DNA from: Geoglobus sp.
GTDB taxonomy: Archaea; Halobacteriota; Archaeoglobi; Archaeoglobales; Archaeoglobaceae
Assembly: GCA_027016965.1 (NCBI GenBank)
Contig: JALURI010000015.1
Location: forward strand, 1-18,169
Direction: 5' to 3'
Length of the DNA: 18,169 bases
Position 1 is the stretch's first letter; every line of letters begins with the position of its first letter. The translations under genes and the position numbers were made by a program. Shown one piece after another: positions 7,410 through 14,366 of the stretch. The notes beneath the pieces were generated by a model. The model made no database searches and was not told the origin of the DNA. It was given only the letters and a program-made list of their open reading frames with translations.

Positions 7410-7888
7410 CAAGGCTGATAAGTTTTGTTGGGACTTCAGACAGCGGAAAAACCACTCTCCTTACCCAGATCATTCCAAGACTGAAGGAGAAGGGATTGAA
7501 GGTTGCAGTTGTGAAGCATCATGCCCACGGTGATTTTGAGATCGATAAAGAGGGCAAGGACTCCTGGAAGCTTTACATCAGCGGTGCAGATGTGGTTATC
7601 TCCTCTCCTGTAAAAATGGCTTTCATAAGAAGAGCTGATAATGACAGTCTTGACTGGATTTATGAAAGGTATCTTGATGGAGATTACGATCTCGTTTTGA
7701 CAGAGGGTTTCAGCAGAGCGGGAAAGGACAGAATTGTTGTTCTCAATGATCCGGAAAAGCTTGAGTACTTCAAGCACGGCAGAATTCTGGCTGTTGTGTG
7801 TGATGAAAGGGTTGATGGCTTTCCCTGGTTTAGGAGGGATGAGAAAGACAGAATTGCAGATTTCATTTACAGTCTGGTGAAGGGATGA
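7406..7888 (+). CDS. mobB: Molybdopterin-guanine dinucleotide biosynthesis adaptor MobB-type GTPase
   Basis: A 160-residue P-loop NTPase. Walker A is GTSDSGKTT (residues 9-17), right after the first strand. Next come VAVVKHHAHGDFEIDKEGKDSW, the conserved MobB K-H-x-x-H block with the acidic K-D-S/T element, ADVVISSP, and DLVLTEGFSRAGKDRIVV, the Walker B-like TEG segment. The protein is thought to assist MobA in attaching GMP to molybdopterin, or in handing the cofactor to its enzymes; it is dispensable for this in E. coli. ATG 7406 overlaps the aCPSF1 stop, and the stop overlaps hemD, so it is translated within the same operon, although its neighbours have no obvious molybdenum link. Confidence 0.92.
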   Translation: MTRLISFVGTSDSGKTTLLTQIIPRLKEKGLKVAVVKHHAHGDFEIDKEGKDSWKLYISGADVVISSPVKMAFIRRADNDSLDWIYERYLDGDYDLVLTEGFSRAGKDRIVVLNDPEKLEYFKHGRILAVVCDERVDGFPWFRRDEKDRIADFIYSLVKG

Positions 7889-8586
7889 GGGTTGTAACAT
7901 TCAGACCTTTCATTTATTCTGAAGAGACAGTCAAAAAGTTCGATAAATATGGTTTCAAAGCTGTGAATGTCCCCATGATCCGCATTTCTGTTAGGGATGT
8001 TGATGTGAGGGATGCAGATTATTCAGTCATTACAAGCCAGACCTCTGCAAGAATATCTGTGGAAAGAAATCTTCTGAGGGGCAAGGTTATTGCAATTGGA
8101 CCCAAAACCGCTGAAATTATCCAAAGGGCTGGAAGGAATGTCATGATGCCATCAAAATATGACTCAAAAACACTTTACACCGAATTTAGAGAGATTCTTA
8201 ATGGGAGAAAAGTGAATCTGCTGAGAAGTGATAAAGGCGATCCAGTACTCTACAATCTTTCTGAGGTTTGCGATCTGGAGGAGTACATTCTTTACAGCAT
8301 AGAACTTCTGAAGGGTGAAGCACAGAGGAAAATTGTAGGAGAAGTAATGGAAGGAAAATTTGATGCTGTCGTCTTCACTTCATCGATGATCGTGGAGGGC
8401 TTTTTTTCCAACTTAGAGAGCGAATCCCACCTTTCAGATCACAGAAAAAGGTTTGAAGGTGTGCAAGTTATTGCTATAGGTCCACCAACAGCGGAAAAGC
8501 TGAAAAAATATGGGATCAATGCCATTATTCCTGATGAATATACAATGGATGGAGTGATAAATCTTCTGAGAACTCTCAAAAAATAA
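7885..8586 (+). CDS. hemD: Uroporphyrinogen-III synthase
   Basis: A 233-residue HemD family protein. HemD sequences are poorly conserved; the evidence is the two-lobed pattern with paired VIAIGPKTAEIIQRAG and VIAIGPPTAEKLKKYG segments, the VVFTSSMIVEGFF element (usually FTS-x-x-V) and the C-terminal DEYTMDGVINLL (usually A-x-x-x-T-x-x-G-L). It closes hydroxymethylbilane with inversion of ring D, giving the shared precursor of cobalamin, siroheme and heme. It therefore supplies the pathway encoded at the start of the window, though in a separate operon. ATG 7885 overlaps the mobB stop (ATGA). It is the last intact gene before a 930-nt gap. Confidence 0.92.
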   Translation: MRVVTFRPFIYSEETVKKFDKYGFKAVNVPMIRISVRDVDVRDADYSVITSQTSARISVERNLLRGKVIAIGPKTAEIIQRAGRNVMMPSKYDSKTLYTEFREILNGRKVNLLRSDKGDPVLYNLSEVCDLEEYILYSIELLKGEAQRKIVGEVMEGKFDAVVFTSSMIVEGFFSNLESESHLSDHRKRFEGVQVIAIGPPTAEKLKKYGINAIIPDEYTMDGVINLLRTLKK

Positions 8587-8684
8587 AACTGGGTATTACA
8601 ACACGGTAAATTTTCGGTGACAGTGTAAATTCACGACATATGACTACAGAATTTCAGGTATTTACTTAAAATTGTTTAAAATCT

Positions 8685-8999
8685 TTGGAGGAATCATGGA
8701 TCAATGTCAGCAAGGTGATGAGGGGTATGGAGAAAAACCTGATAGTATTTGGAGATGCCCGGAATATGAAAGAAGTGGATGACAATGGCACACATCCGGT
8801 AGTCACATTACCTCCATATTTTAACGCACCATCTGACTACCCAGATCTGTTCGAGAACCACGATGAATTTTTAACTTAGATTAGAAATGTTGCTAAGGAA
8901 TTAAAGAGGAATCAATGATTGAATGTAACCAAATACCAAAAGGAAAAATGATATCTCAATGTGTGGCAAATTACAAATGTTTTACCCATCAACATTTGA
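8685..8999 (+). pseudogene. Remnant of an SPPY-type DNA methyltransferase gene
   Basis: One reading frame starting at TTG 8685 encodes KNLIVFGDARNMKEVDDNGTH, then VVTLPPYFNAPSDYPDLF, ending DEFLT at TAG 8877. This is the N-terminal block of N4/N6 DNA methyltransferases, whose motif IV reads (T/S)SPPYFNAP-x-DYP; the Ser is Leu here. The same frame continues past the stop with IRNVAKELKR, then TGA at 8916, then TKYQKEK, TGA at 8949 where homologs have Trp, and YLNVWQITNVLPI, which resembles the W-x-x-x-VW-x-IT-x-V block of these enzymes. The stretch that should lie between these blocks is missing. A shifted frame near 9071 (GDELSRLITCL) may be a further part. At least three nonsense codons plus a deletion make this a dead gene; no restriction partner is recognisable. 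Confidence 0.65.
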
Positions 9000-9263
9000 A
9001 ATTACTGTTAGAGAGGACGTTAAACATTTGAGAACGCAGTTTCAGGAAAGGGTTGCAGAGAGTACCATATGGAGATGAACTGTCACGATTGATAACCTGC
9101 CTGTCTGATGCGCAACACTGAATTTCGGGACATACCTCAGCTGATTTATTACCGGCAGATGGGATAATTAAAGATGGCTTGATAAAAATGGTACTCTCTA
9201 CGAACCTCGATACAACTACAATTAACAGCCAAGACTTTCTCCCTGTTTTGGTATTAAGGTTAG

Positions 9264-9401
9264 GTGGTCAGAAAATTCAGTGAGAGCTCATTGGGCAAAT
9301 CTAAGATAAAATTACTGGAACTGTTAAAAGAAGAAGCTGAAACCAACAGCTTCAGAATTAAAATAAAGGATAGATTTCTTATGTATGTGAGAGAGATTTA
9401 A
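9264..9401 (+). other. Unidentified 45-codon open frame in the decayed region
   Basis: A frame from GTG 9264 to TAA 9399 reads like real protein, with segments such as KSKIKLLELLKEEAE (amphipathic helix) and FRIKIKDRFLMYVREI. A second frame shifted by one base continues as KNKRNVKVFDTLLATNHNI, as if one longer gene had been broken by a frameshift near 9400. I do not recognise the family. No clear ribosome binding site is present. It is best read as part of the decayed DNA between hemD and pyrB, possibly the tail of the methyltransferase locus, but it could be a small live gene. Confidence 0.3.
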
Positions 9402-9480
9402 AAACAAAAGAAATGTGAAAGTATTCGATACATTACTGGCAACAAATCACAATATTACGTCAATAATCGATCCAAGATCT

Positions 9481-9497
9481 GCAAAGACCTTAAATAT
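9481..9497 (+). promoter_or_regulatory. BRE/TATA promoter giving a leaderless pyrB mRNA
   Basis: GCAAAGAC followed by CTTAAATAT fits BRE plus TATA. The box is centred about 25 nt before ATG 9519, the usual distance from TATA to the transcription start in archaea, so the mRNA would begin at or next to the start codon. Consistent with this, there is no Shine-Dalgarno sequence before pyrB. Confidence 0.6.
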
Positions 9498-9518
9498 TAA
9501 TATCGCAATAGCAGATTG

Positions 9519-10409
9519 ATGTCCAGATTCAGGCATCTTATCTCCATTGATGATTTATCAAAGAATGACATAGAGCACATTCTGAAAAAGACTGATGATT
9601 TTCTTGAGGCTGCAATGGGAAGGGAGAGTTTGAGAATCCTTGAGGGTAAGATTCTTGCAAATCTTTTCTTTGAGCCCTCGACAAGGACAAGGATGAGCTT
9701 TGAATCTGCCATGAAGAGACTTGGAGGTGAGGTGATAAATCTTGGAAGCGTTGAAGCTTCAAGTGTTGCAAAGGGGGAAAGCCTTGCAGATACTGTAAGG
9801 GTTATTTCAGGGTATGCTGACAGCATCGTTATACGGCATTACAGGGAGGGCTCAGCGAGATTCGCATCAATGGTATCTGAAGTGCCTATCATAAATGCGG
9901 GAGATGGGGCTGGACAGCATCCAACTCAAACATTACTGGATCTGTACACCATAAAAAAAGAGGTTGGTCTCAAAAATCTGAAGATAGCCTTGGTTGGGGA
10001 TCTGAAATATTCACGAACAGTTCATTCTCTGATAAAGGCATTGGTTCATTTCAGTGCTGAGATCTTCCTTATTTCTCCGGATGCACTCAAGCTTCCGGAA
10101 GAGATGAGAGAGAACGGAAATTTCGCAGAATGCAGTCTGGAATATGCTGTTGAGAATGCAGATGTTCTCTATGTTACAAGAATACAGAAAGAAAGGTTTC
10201 CCGATGAGGATGAATACATGAAGGTTGCCGGAAGTTACAGGATAACTGCAGAGATGATGAGAAACAGTGACGCTCTGATCATGCATCCTCTTCCAAGGGT
10301 TGATGAAATTGCTTACAATGTTGACCCTTTGCCCAATGCCATTTATTTCAGGCAGGCATTTTATGGGGTACCTGTCAGAATGGCAATTTTGAGCGAGGTG
10401 ATGGTGTGA
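9519..10409 (+). CDS. pyrB: Aspartate carbamoyltransferase catalytic subunit
   Basis: A 296-residue ATCase catalytic chain, which joins carbamoyl phosphate and aspartate in pyrimidine synthesis. Carbamoyl-phosphate loop FFEPSTRTRMSFE (STRTR at residues 54-58), KGESLADT loop with the Ser-Lys region contributed by the neighbouring chain, HPTQTLLDLYTI, the aspartate-domain VTRIQKERF and HPLPRVDEIAYNVD are all intact. The open frame begins at TTG 9516, but ATG 9519 fits both the usual N-terminus and the promoter spacing. The stop overlaps pyrI (GTGA), so the catalytic and regulatory chains are translated together. The presence of pyrI implies a c6r6-type allosteric holoenzyme. Confidence 0.97.
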   Translation: MSRFRHLISIDDLSKNDIEHILKKTDDFLEAAMGRESLRILEGKILANLFFEPSTRTRMSFESAMKRLGGEVINLGSVEASSVAKGESLADTVRVISGYADSIVIRHYREGSARFASMVSEVPIINAGDGAGQHPTQTLLDLYTIKKEVGLKNLKIALVGDLKYSRTVHSLIKALVHFSAEIFLISPDALKLPEEMRENGNFAECSLEYAVENADVLYVTRIQKERFPDEDEYMKVAGSYRITAEMMRNSDALIMHPLPRVDEIAYNVDPLPNAIYFRQAFYGVPVRMAILSEVMV

Positions 10410-10867
10410 ACGTTTTAACAATAGGCAAGATAAAGGATGGTACTGTTATAGATCACATTCCTTCAGGAAAGGCTCTTGAAGTACTCAAAATTCTCGGAAT
10501 AAAGAGGGGGAGTAAGGAGAAGGTCAGCATGGCAATGAACGTTGAAAGTAAGAAGATGGGAAGGAAAGATATAGTGAAGGTTGAAGGAAAGTTCATAAGT
10601 GAGGAGGAGCTCAACAGAATCTCCCTTATAGCACCTGAAGCAACGATAAACATCATAGAAAACTTCGAAATAAGGAGGAAGTTTAGAGTAAGCATCCCTG
10701 AAAGTGTTGAAAAGCTGTTGAAGTGTCCGAACATGAGCTGTATATCCAATGATGGAAAAGAGCCAGCAACTCCAATATTTAGAATTGAAAAGACAGACAA
10801 TCAGGTTGTAGCTGTCTGCGTTTACTGCGGAAAAAGAGTTTATGAGATTGAGGAATACCTGGTGTGA
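10406..10867 (+). CDS. pyrI: Aspartate carbamoyltransferase regulatory subunit
   Basis: A 153-residue PyrI. The N-terminal allosteric domain binds nucleotides (typically CTP/ATP) and carries GTVIDHIPSGKALEVLKILGI, the standard opening. The C-terminal zinc domain that contacts PyrB has C107-x4-C112 (CPNMSC) and C138-x2-C141 (CVYC), the same arrangement as in E. coli PyrI. GTG 10406 overlaps the pyrB stop. Length is typical. Translation continues into the next gene through a further close junction. Confidence 0.97.
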   Translation: MNVLTIGKIKDGTVIDHIPSGKALEVLKILGIKRGSKEKVSMAMNVESKKMGRKDIVKVEGKFISEEELNRISLIAPEATINIIENFEIRRKFRVSIPESVEKLLKCPNMSCISNDGKEPATPIFRIEKTDNQVVAVCVYCGKRVYEIEEYLV

Positions 10868-10869
10868 TC

Positions 10870-11367
10870 ATGTGGGAGAAAATTCGTGAGAAGTTTGAAA
10901 AGTATCCCTCTCAGATTGCAGTTGCCAAGGAGTTTCTGAGACTTGGAATTTCAATAAGAGATGGAAAACCTTTCTGTGGGGATATAGAGCTCGTTCCAAC
11001 GAAAATTGCCGAAGCTGTAGGGGTTGACAGGAAGGTCGTTGTCATGGCAATTCAGAACATAGAGAATGATGAGGAGCTCAAAAAGGTGTTTTCATCCCTC
11101 GAACCAGTTGCAAACATCTCAGAGGTGGCAAGAATTCTGGGATTTGGTGTCCTTGAGGTTTATGCTGACAGTCAGAAGCCCGGGATAGTGGCAGGAATAA
11201 CAAACATTCTTGCAGGGGAGGGTATCTCAATAAGGTATCTCCTTGCTGAAGATCCTGAGCTCAGTGTTGAGAGCAAGCTAACTGTTGTGACCGAGACAAA
11301 AATTCCGGGAAAGCTTGTGGATGATTTTCTGAAAATACCGGGTGTTCAGAAAATTGTGATTAGCTAA
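10870..11367 (+). CDS. HTH-ACT domain protein, probable regulator of amino acid metabolism
   Basis: A 165-residue protein with an N-terminal helix-turn-helix-like part (VPTKIAEAVGVDRKVVVMAI, about 40-60) and a C-terminal ACT domain (about 90-165: GVLEVYADSQKPGIVAGITNIL through GVQKIVIS). This combination matches a widespread archaeal family described as predicted regulators of amino acid metabolism; ACT domains usually bind amino acids. The frame can start at GTG 10864, overlapping the pyrI stop, but ATG 10870 has GGTG 5 nt upstream and is preferred. Its place behind pyrBI suggests co-expression with pyrimidine synthesis, perhaps sensing aspartate, which is inference. It faces the small minus-strand gene with a 5-nt gap. 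Confidence 0.8.
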   Translation: MWEKIREKFEKYPSQIAVAKEFLRLGISIRDGKPFCGDIELVPTKIAEAVGVDRKVVVMAIQNIENDEELKKVFSSLEPVANISEVARILGFGVLEVYADSQKPGIVAGITNILAGEGISIRYLLAEDPELSVESKLTVVTETKIPGKLVDDFLKIPGVQKIVIS

Positions 11368-11372
11368 AAAAT

Positions 11373-11480
11373 TTACTGTCTTGGATATATTCTTCTGCTT
11401 GGGTGTATCAGCCATCCGCAGTTATAGCAGAAACACAGGTCCCCCGATAATATTACTCTCTCTCCACATTCGCATATCAT
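11373..11480 (-). CDS. 35-residue cysteine-rich mini-protein, probable zinc ribbon
   Basis: Read on the minus strand, ATG at 11480 opens a 36-codon frame ending at TAA 11375-11373. The product starts MICECGERVILSGD, continues LCFCYNCGWLIH and ends with a basic PSRRIYPRQ tail. Five cysteines (3, 5, 16, 18, 21) plus His26 could form one zinc site, for example C3, C5 with C18, C21, like a minimal zinc ribbon. Support for a real gene: GAGGTGA (11487-11493) 6 nt upstream of ATG, and a BRE/TATA promoter about 60 nt upstream. It lies convergent to the HTH-ACT gene. The family is unknown to me; roles in RNA or DNA binding are guesses. Confidence 0.7.
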   Translation of the reverse strand: MICECGERVILSGDLCFCYNCGWLIHPSRRIYPRQ

Positions 11481-11532
11481 TTTATTTCACCTCGTAATAA
11501 CCCGATATTTTCTTTAACTTTGTAATAATTGC

Positions 11533-11606
11533 TGTTTTTACTATTTAAAGGTTTTCCAAGCTCTCAAACTCACATAAAAACTTTTTTACAAATTTTTTCA
11601 TATTCT
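11533..11606 (+). terminator. T-rich tracts, possible terminator of the pyrBI operon
   Basis: On the plus strand the gap contains several T runs (TTTTTA at 11535, TTTTTT at 11582, TTTTTT at 11593, then TATTCTTT). Such U-rich stretches are archaeal termination signals and lie 170-230 nt past the HTH-ACT stop. A plus transcript reaching them would run antisense over the mini-protein gene. AT-rich spacer DNA alone could also produce these runs. Confidence 0.25.
11541..11556 (-). promoter_or_regulatory. BRE/TATA promoter of the cysteine-rich mini-protein
   Basis: On the minus strand GAAAACCTTTAAATAG combines a BRE-like purine stretch with a good TATA box. The predicted start lies near 11520, leaving about 40 nt of leader that includes GAGGTGA before the ATG at 11480. 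Confidence 0.5.
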
Positions 11607-11610
11607 TTAA

Positions 11611-11623
11611 CAATTAATAATTG
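11611..11623. repeat. Short palindrome and direct repeat downstream of trkH
   Basis: CAATTAATAATTG is a perfect inverted repeat with a one-base centre. Its 3' part belongs to TAATAATTGCT (11615-11625), which recurs exactly at 11523-11533, close to the predicted transcription start of the mini-protein. The two copies could be an operator pair, but the DNA is AT-rich and chance is a real alternative. Confidence 0.25.
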
Positions 11624-11634
11624 CTTATTTATGT

Positions 11635-13068
11635 TCACCACTTTTCCCTCCAGAATGAGGGAATGAAGAGAGAGAGAACTGTAAAGAGTTCAAGCCTTCC
11701 AACCCACATGTCAAATGCGAGAATAAGCTTGGCAGCACTGCTGAGAGATGAATAGCTTTCAGAAGCTCCAACAGATCCAAGTCCAGGACCAACATTGTTT
11801 ATCGATGCAGAAACAGCGGATATAGAGGATATCATATCGAGTCCGGTCAGCGAAACTGCAAAAGTTGAAAAGACAAAAACAAGTATGTAAAGTGTAAAAA
11901 AGGCTGTGATGTTGTGAAGTATCTCCTTTTCAACTATCTCGTTGTTCAATCTTATCATTCTGACAGTTCTTGGTTCAGCGCTCTTGAGAATCTGGGATAG
12001 AGAGTATATTGCGAGAAGATATATTCTCGCAACCTTTATTCCACCTCCCGTTGAACCTGTTGAGCCACCTATAAACATCAGCATCACTATGAGCAATCTT
12101 GCAGAGTCGCTCCATGTATCAAAATCTGCGGTTGTGTAACCTGTGGTGGTCATTATGCTTGTAGCCTGGAAAAAGGAAAATCTGAGAGAGTCGGTTAGTC
12201 CATATCTCTCTGCATTGAGAATGCTGAGTATCGTCCCAGCCAGAATCAGAAGTGTCAGGTAGAACCTGAATTCCGTGTCTTTCATAATCTTCTTGTTGCC
12301 CTTCAGAAGTAGATACAGCAGGGCGAAGTTTGTTCCACCAAGTATCATGAAAACAAAAATGGTTAACTCAATTGCAGGGTTGTTGAAATAGGCTATACTC
12401 TCAGTGTGGGTGGAGAATCCACCTGTTGAGAGGGTTGTGAATGTATGGTTTATGGCATCGTACAGAGGTAACCCCAGCATTCTAAGAATTGATATTTCAA
12501 GTACTGTCAGAAACATGTAGGTTACGTAGAGGTGAAGAGCAGTATCCCGCAGTCTTGGCTTTATCTTTTCAATTTTCAATCCTGGAACTTCCGCCTGAAG
12601 AAGTGTTTCTCCCTTTCTGGAAAGAGCAGGAAAAACAGCAACAAAAAGCACCACAATTCCCATTCCACCAAGCCACTGAGTAAGGCTTCTCCAGAGCAGT
12701 AAGGATTTTGGAAGCAGTTCGACTTCATCAAAAATGGTGGCACCTGTGGTTGTAAATCCTGACATTGTTTCAAAAAAGGCATCAACTGGATTGATTGAGT
12801 AGTATATATAGGGCAGTGAGCCTATGGAAGCAATGAGGAGCCATCCTATACCAACAATGGCGTAACCTTCCTTGTATTTTGCAGTATGACTGTGAGGTTT
12901 AATGATAAAATACAGGGCACTGCCTGTTATGGCGGATACAGCCATGGGAATAAGAAAAGGGGTGATATCTTCACGATAGTAAAAAGCTGTTCCGATGGGG
13001 AGTATAAAAACAAGGGAAAAGTAAAGAATTATCTGTGACAAGTAGTTAACAACGAGTCTTGTATTCAT
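11635..13068 (-). CDS. trkH: Potassium uptake membrane subunit TrkH/KtrB type
   Basis: A 477-residue integral membrane protein of the Trk/Ktr/HKT superfamily. The fourfold M1-P-M2 design shows as four filter segments: SGFTTTGATIF, TFTTLSTGGFSTH, TSIMTTTGYTTADF and SINNVGPGLGS, each with the selectivity Gly. The third membrane block includes GGSTGSTGGGIKVAR, the glycine-rich gating loop of TrkH/KtrB. It imports K+ and is gated by the TrkA ring. ATG 13068 overlaps the trkA stop by 4 nt (ATGA), so the pair is translationally coupled. It is the last gene of the tatC-trkA-trkH operon. Confidence 0.95.
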   Translation of the reverse strand: MNTRLVVNYLSQIILYFSLVFILPIGTAFYYREDITPFLIPMAVSAITGSALYFIIKPHSHTAKYKEGYAIVGIGWLLIASIGSLPYIYYSINPVDAFFETMSGFTTTGATIFDEVELLPKSLLLWRSLTQWLGGMGIVVLFVAVFPALSRKGETLLQAEVPGLKIEKIKPRLRDTALHLYVTYMFLTVLEISILRMLGLPLYDAINHTFTTLSTGGFSTHTESIAYFNNPAIELTIFVFMILGGTNFALLYLLLKGNKKIMKDTEFRFYLTLLILAGTILSILNAERYGLTDSLRFSFFQATSIMTTTGYTTADFDTWSDSARLLIVMLMFIGGSTGSTGGGIKVARIYLLAIYSLSQILKSAEPRTVRMIRLNNEIVEKEILHNITAFFTLYILVFVFSTFAVSLTGLDMISSISAVSASINNVGPGLGSVGASESYSSLSSAAKLILAFDMWVGRLELFTVLSLFIPSFWREKW

Positions 13069-14366
13069 CCTCTCAGCCTTTTTTGCACTTCCTCAACATT
13101 TTCCCATTTTGTGAGTATGTAGAGCATATCTGATTTCTTTATGACAGTATCACCTTTGGCAACCTCTATTTCTCCATCTCTTTTAACTGCAGCAACAATC
13201 GTGTTTCTTGGAAGCTTCAGTTCTGAAATTTTCTTGTTATCTGTCTCGGATTCAATTTCAAGTACAATCACTCCTTCTTTTATCTCTCCCACCTCCTTGA
13301 TCTTCATGAGTCTCAGTATTTTCATGACTTCCAGATAGGTGGATTTTCTTGGGGAGAGAACAGCATCTATCCCGACTTTCTCGAAAAGGGGTATGTAATC
13401 CTTTTTATCGACTCTAACAAAAGCTTTCCTCACCCCAAGGGACTTTCCCAAGAGACCGATCAGAAGATTCTTCTCATCACTGTCGGTGCATGCGATTATG
13501 ACATCTGCCTTTTCAGTCTCCTCCTCCATCATCAGATTCAGGTCAGTACCATCTCCTGCAATTATCTTTGTCCTTCTCAGTTCCCTGGATGCTTCTTCTG
13601 CAATTTTCATATCTCTTTCTATGAGTTTGATGTTGAGATTTGCCTTTTCAAGAAGTTTGGCTGTGTAGATCCCGACAGTTCCTGCTCCGACTATGACAAC
13701 ACTCTTTGCTATGTGCTCACCTATGGCACCTCTCACAAGGTGAATCTCGTCGCTTTTACCCAGAACAGCAATCTTATCTCCAGGGCTCAGAATTTCGTTC
13801 CCTCCAGGGAGAATGATGTCATCTCCCCTGTGTATTGCAGCAACTATCACGTTCTTGGGAAAATTTATCTCGGAAATCCTTTTACCAGCAACAGCAGATT
13901 TACTGTCAACTGAAAGCTCCACAAGAAGAAGATCTTCAAGCTCTGCAAACTCAATTGAACCTGGAAGAGTTACAAGTTTTGCAAATTCCGATGCAAGAAC
14001 AAGTTCAGGGCAGACCAGAACATCGTATCCAACAGGATGGTCCCTTATAACAGGTCTGTCGGCGTAGTCAGGATTAGCAACTCTCACGATCACAGTCTTT
14101 ACACCGATTTTCTTGGCTGCAAGAGCCGAAAGAAGGTTGACCTCATCGTTTCCTGTAACTGAAATAAAAAGGTGTGCATTTTCAACACCAGCTTTTTTAA
14201 GGGTTTTGACACTGGCTGCATTTCCCTTTACGACATCTACATTAAGTCTGTTTACTTCACTGGCTTTCTCCTCGTTTAGCTCTATAACCGTCACATCGTA
14301 GTTGTCAGCCAATTCCTGGGCGATGCTGTAACCAACCTCACCTGCCCCGGCGATAACGATCTTCAT
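13065..14366 (-). CDS. trkA: Potassium uptake regulatory protein TrkA, two RCK units
   Basis: A 433-residue cytoplasmic protein with duplicated RCK_N plus RCK_C units. The first nucleotide fold has IVIAGAGEVGYSIAQELA followed by the acidic TVIELNEE; the second begins near residue 220 with VVIVGAGTVGIYTAKLLE and LIERD. Each is followed by a C-terminal ligand domain (GDDIILPGGNEILSPGDK and GEIEVAKGDTVIKKSD). It binds NAD(H) or adenine nucleotides and controls TrkH. The full-length duplicated form is usual for TrkA with TrkH. The start ATG overlaps the tatC stop and the stop overlaps trkH, both by 4 nt. Confidence 0.96.
   Translation of the reverse strand: MKIVIAGAGEVGYSIAQELADNYDVTVIELNEEKASEVNRLNVDVVKGNAASVKTLKKAGVENAHLFISVTGNDEVNLLSALAAKKIGVKTVIVRVANPDYADRPVIRDHPVGYDVLVCPELVLASEFAKLVTLPGSIEFAELEDLLLVELSVDSKSAVAGKRISEINFPKNVIVAAIHRGDDIILPGGNEILSPGDKIAVLGKSDEIHLVRGAIGEHIAKSVVIVGAGTVGIYTAKLLEKANLNIKLIERDMKIAEEASRELRRTKIIAGDGTDLNLMMEEETEKADVIIACTDSDEKNLLIGLLGKSLGVRKAFVRVDKKDYIPLFEKVGIDAVLSPRKSTYLEVMKILRLMKIKEVGEIKEGVIVLEIESETDNKKISELKLPRNTIVAAVKRDGEIEVAKGDTVIKKSDMLYILTKWENVEEVQKRLRG

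Larger units (their letters stand above)
8587..9480 (+). other. Long gene-poor region between hemD and pyrB
   Basis: About 890 nt without an intact gene, in a window where neighbours mostly overlap. It holds the methyltransferase remnant (8685-8999), the unidentified open frame (9264-9401), and AT-rich DNA at 8655-8684 (ACTTAAAATTGTTTAAAATC) that could be the old promoter of the methyltransferase. Between 9000 and 9263 all frames are broken by stops, with faint coding-like stretches (DGLIKMVLSTNLDTTTINSQ near 9177). I see no terminal repeats, tRNA, transposase or attachment sites. Confidence 0.6.

Noticed and set aside
7436..7900. Minus-strand open frame of 154 codons over mobB
   Set aside because: It is antisense to a gene with clear Walker and MobB motifs and shows no domain of its own.
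8685..8879. Intact 64-residue gene
   Set aside because: It is only the N-terminal block of a methyltransferase. The same frame continues recognisable beyond the stop, so it is a truncated remnant and not a small gene.
13813..14067. Plus-strand open frames of 71-84 codons over trkA
   Set aside because: Low-complexity Ser/Thr/Gln-rich shadows opposite a well-conserved RCK protein.
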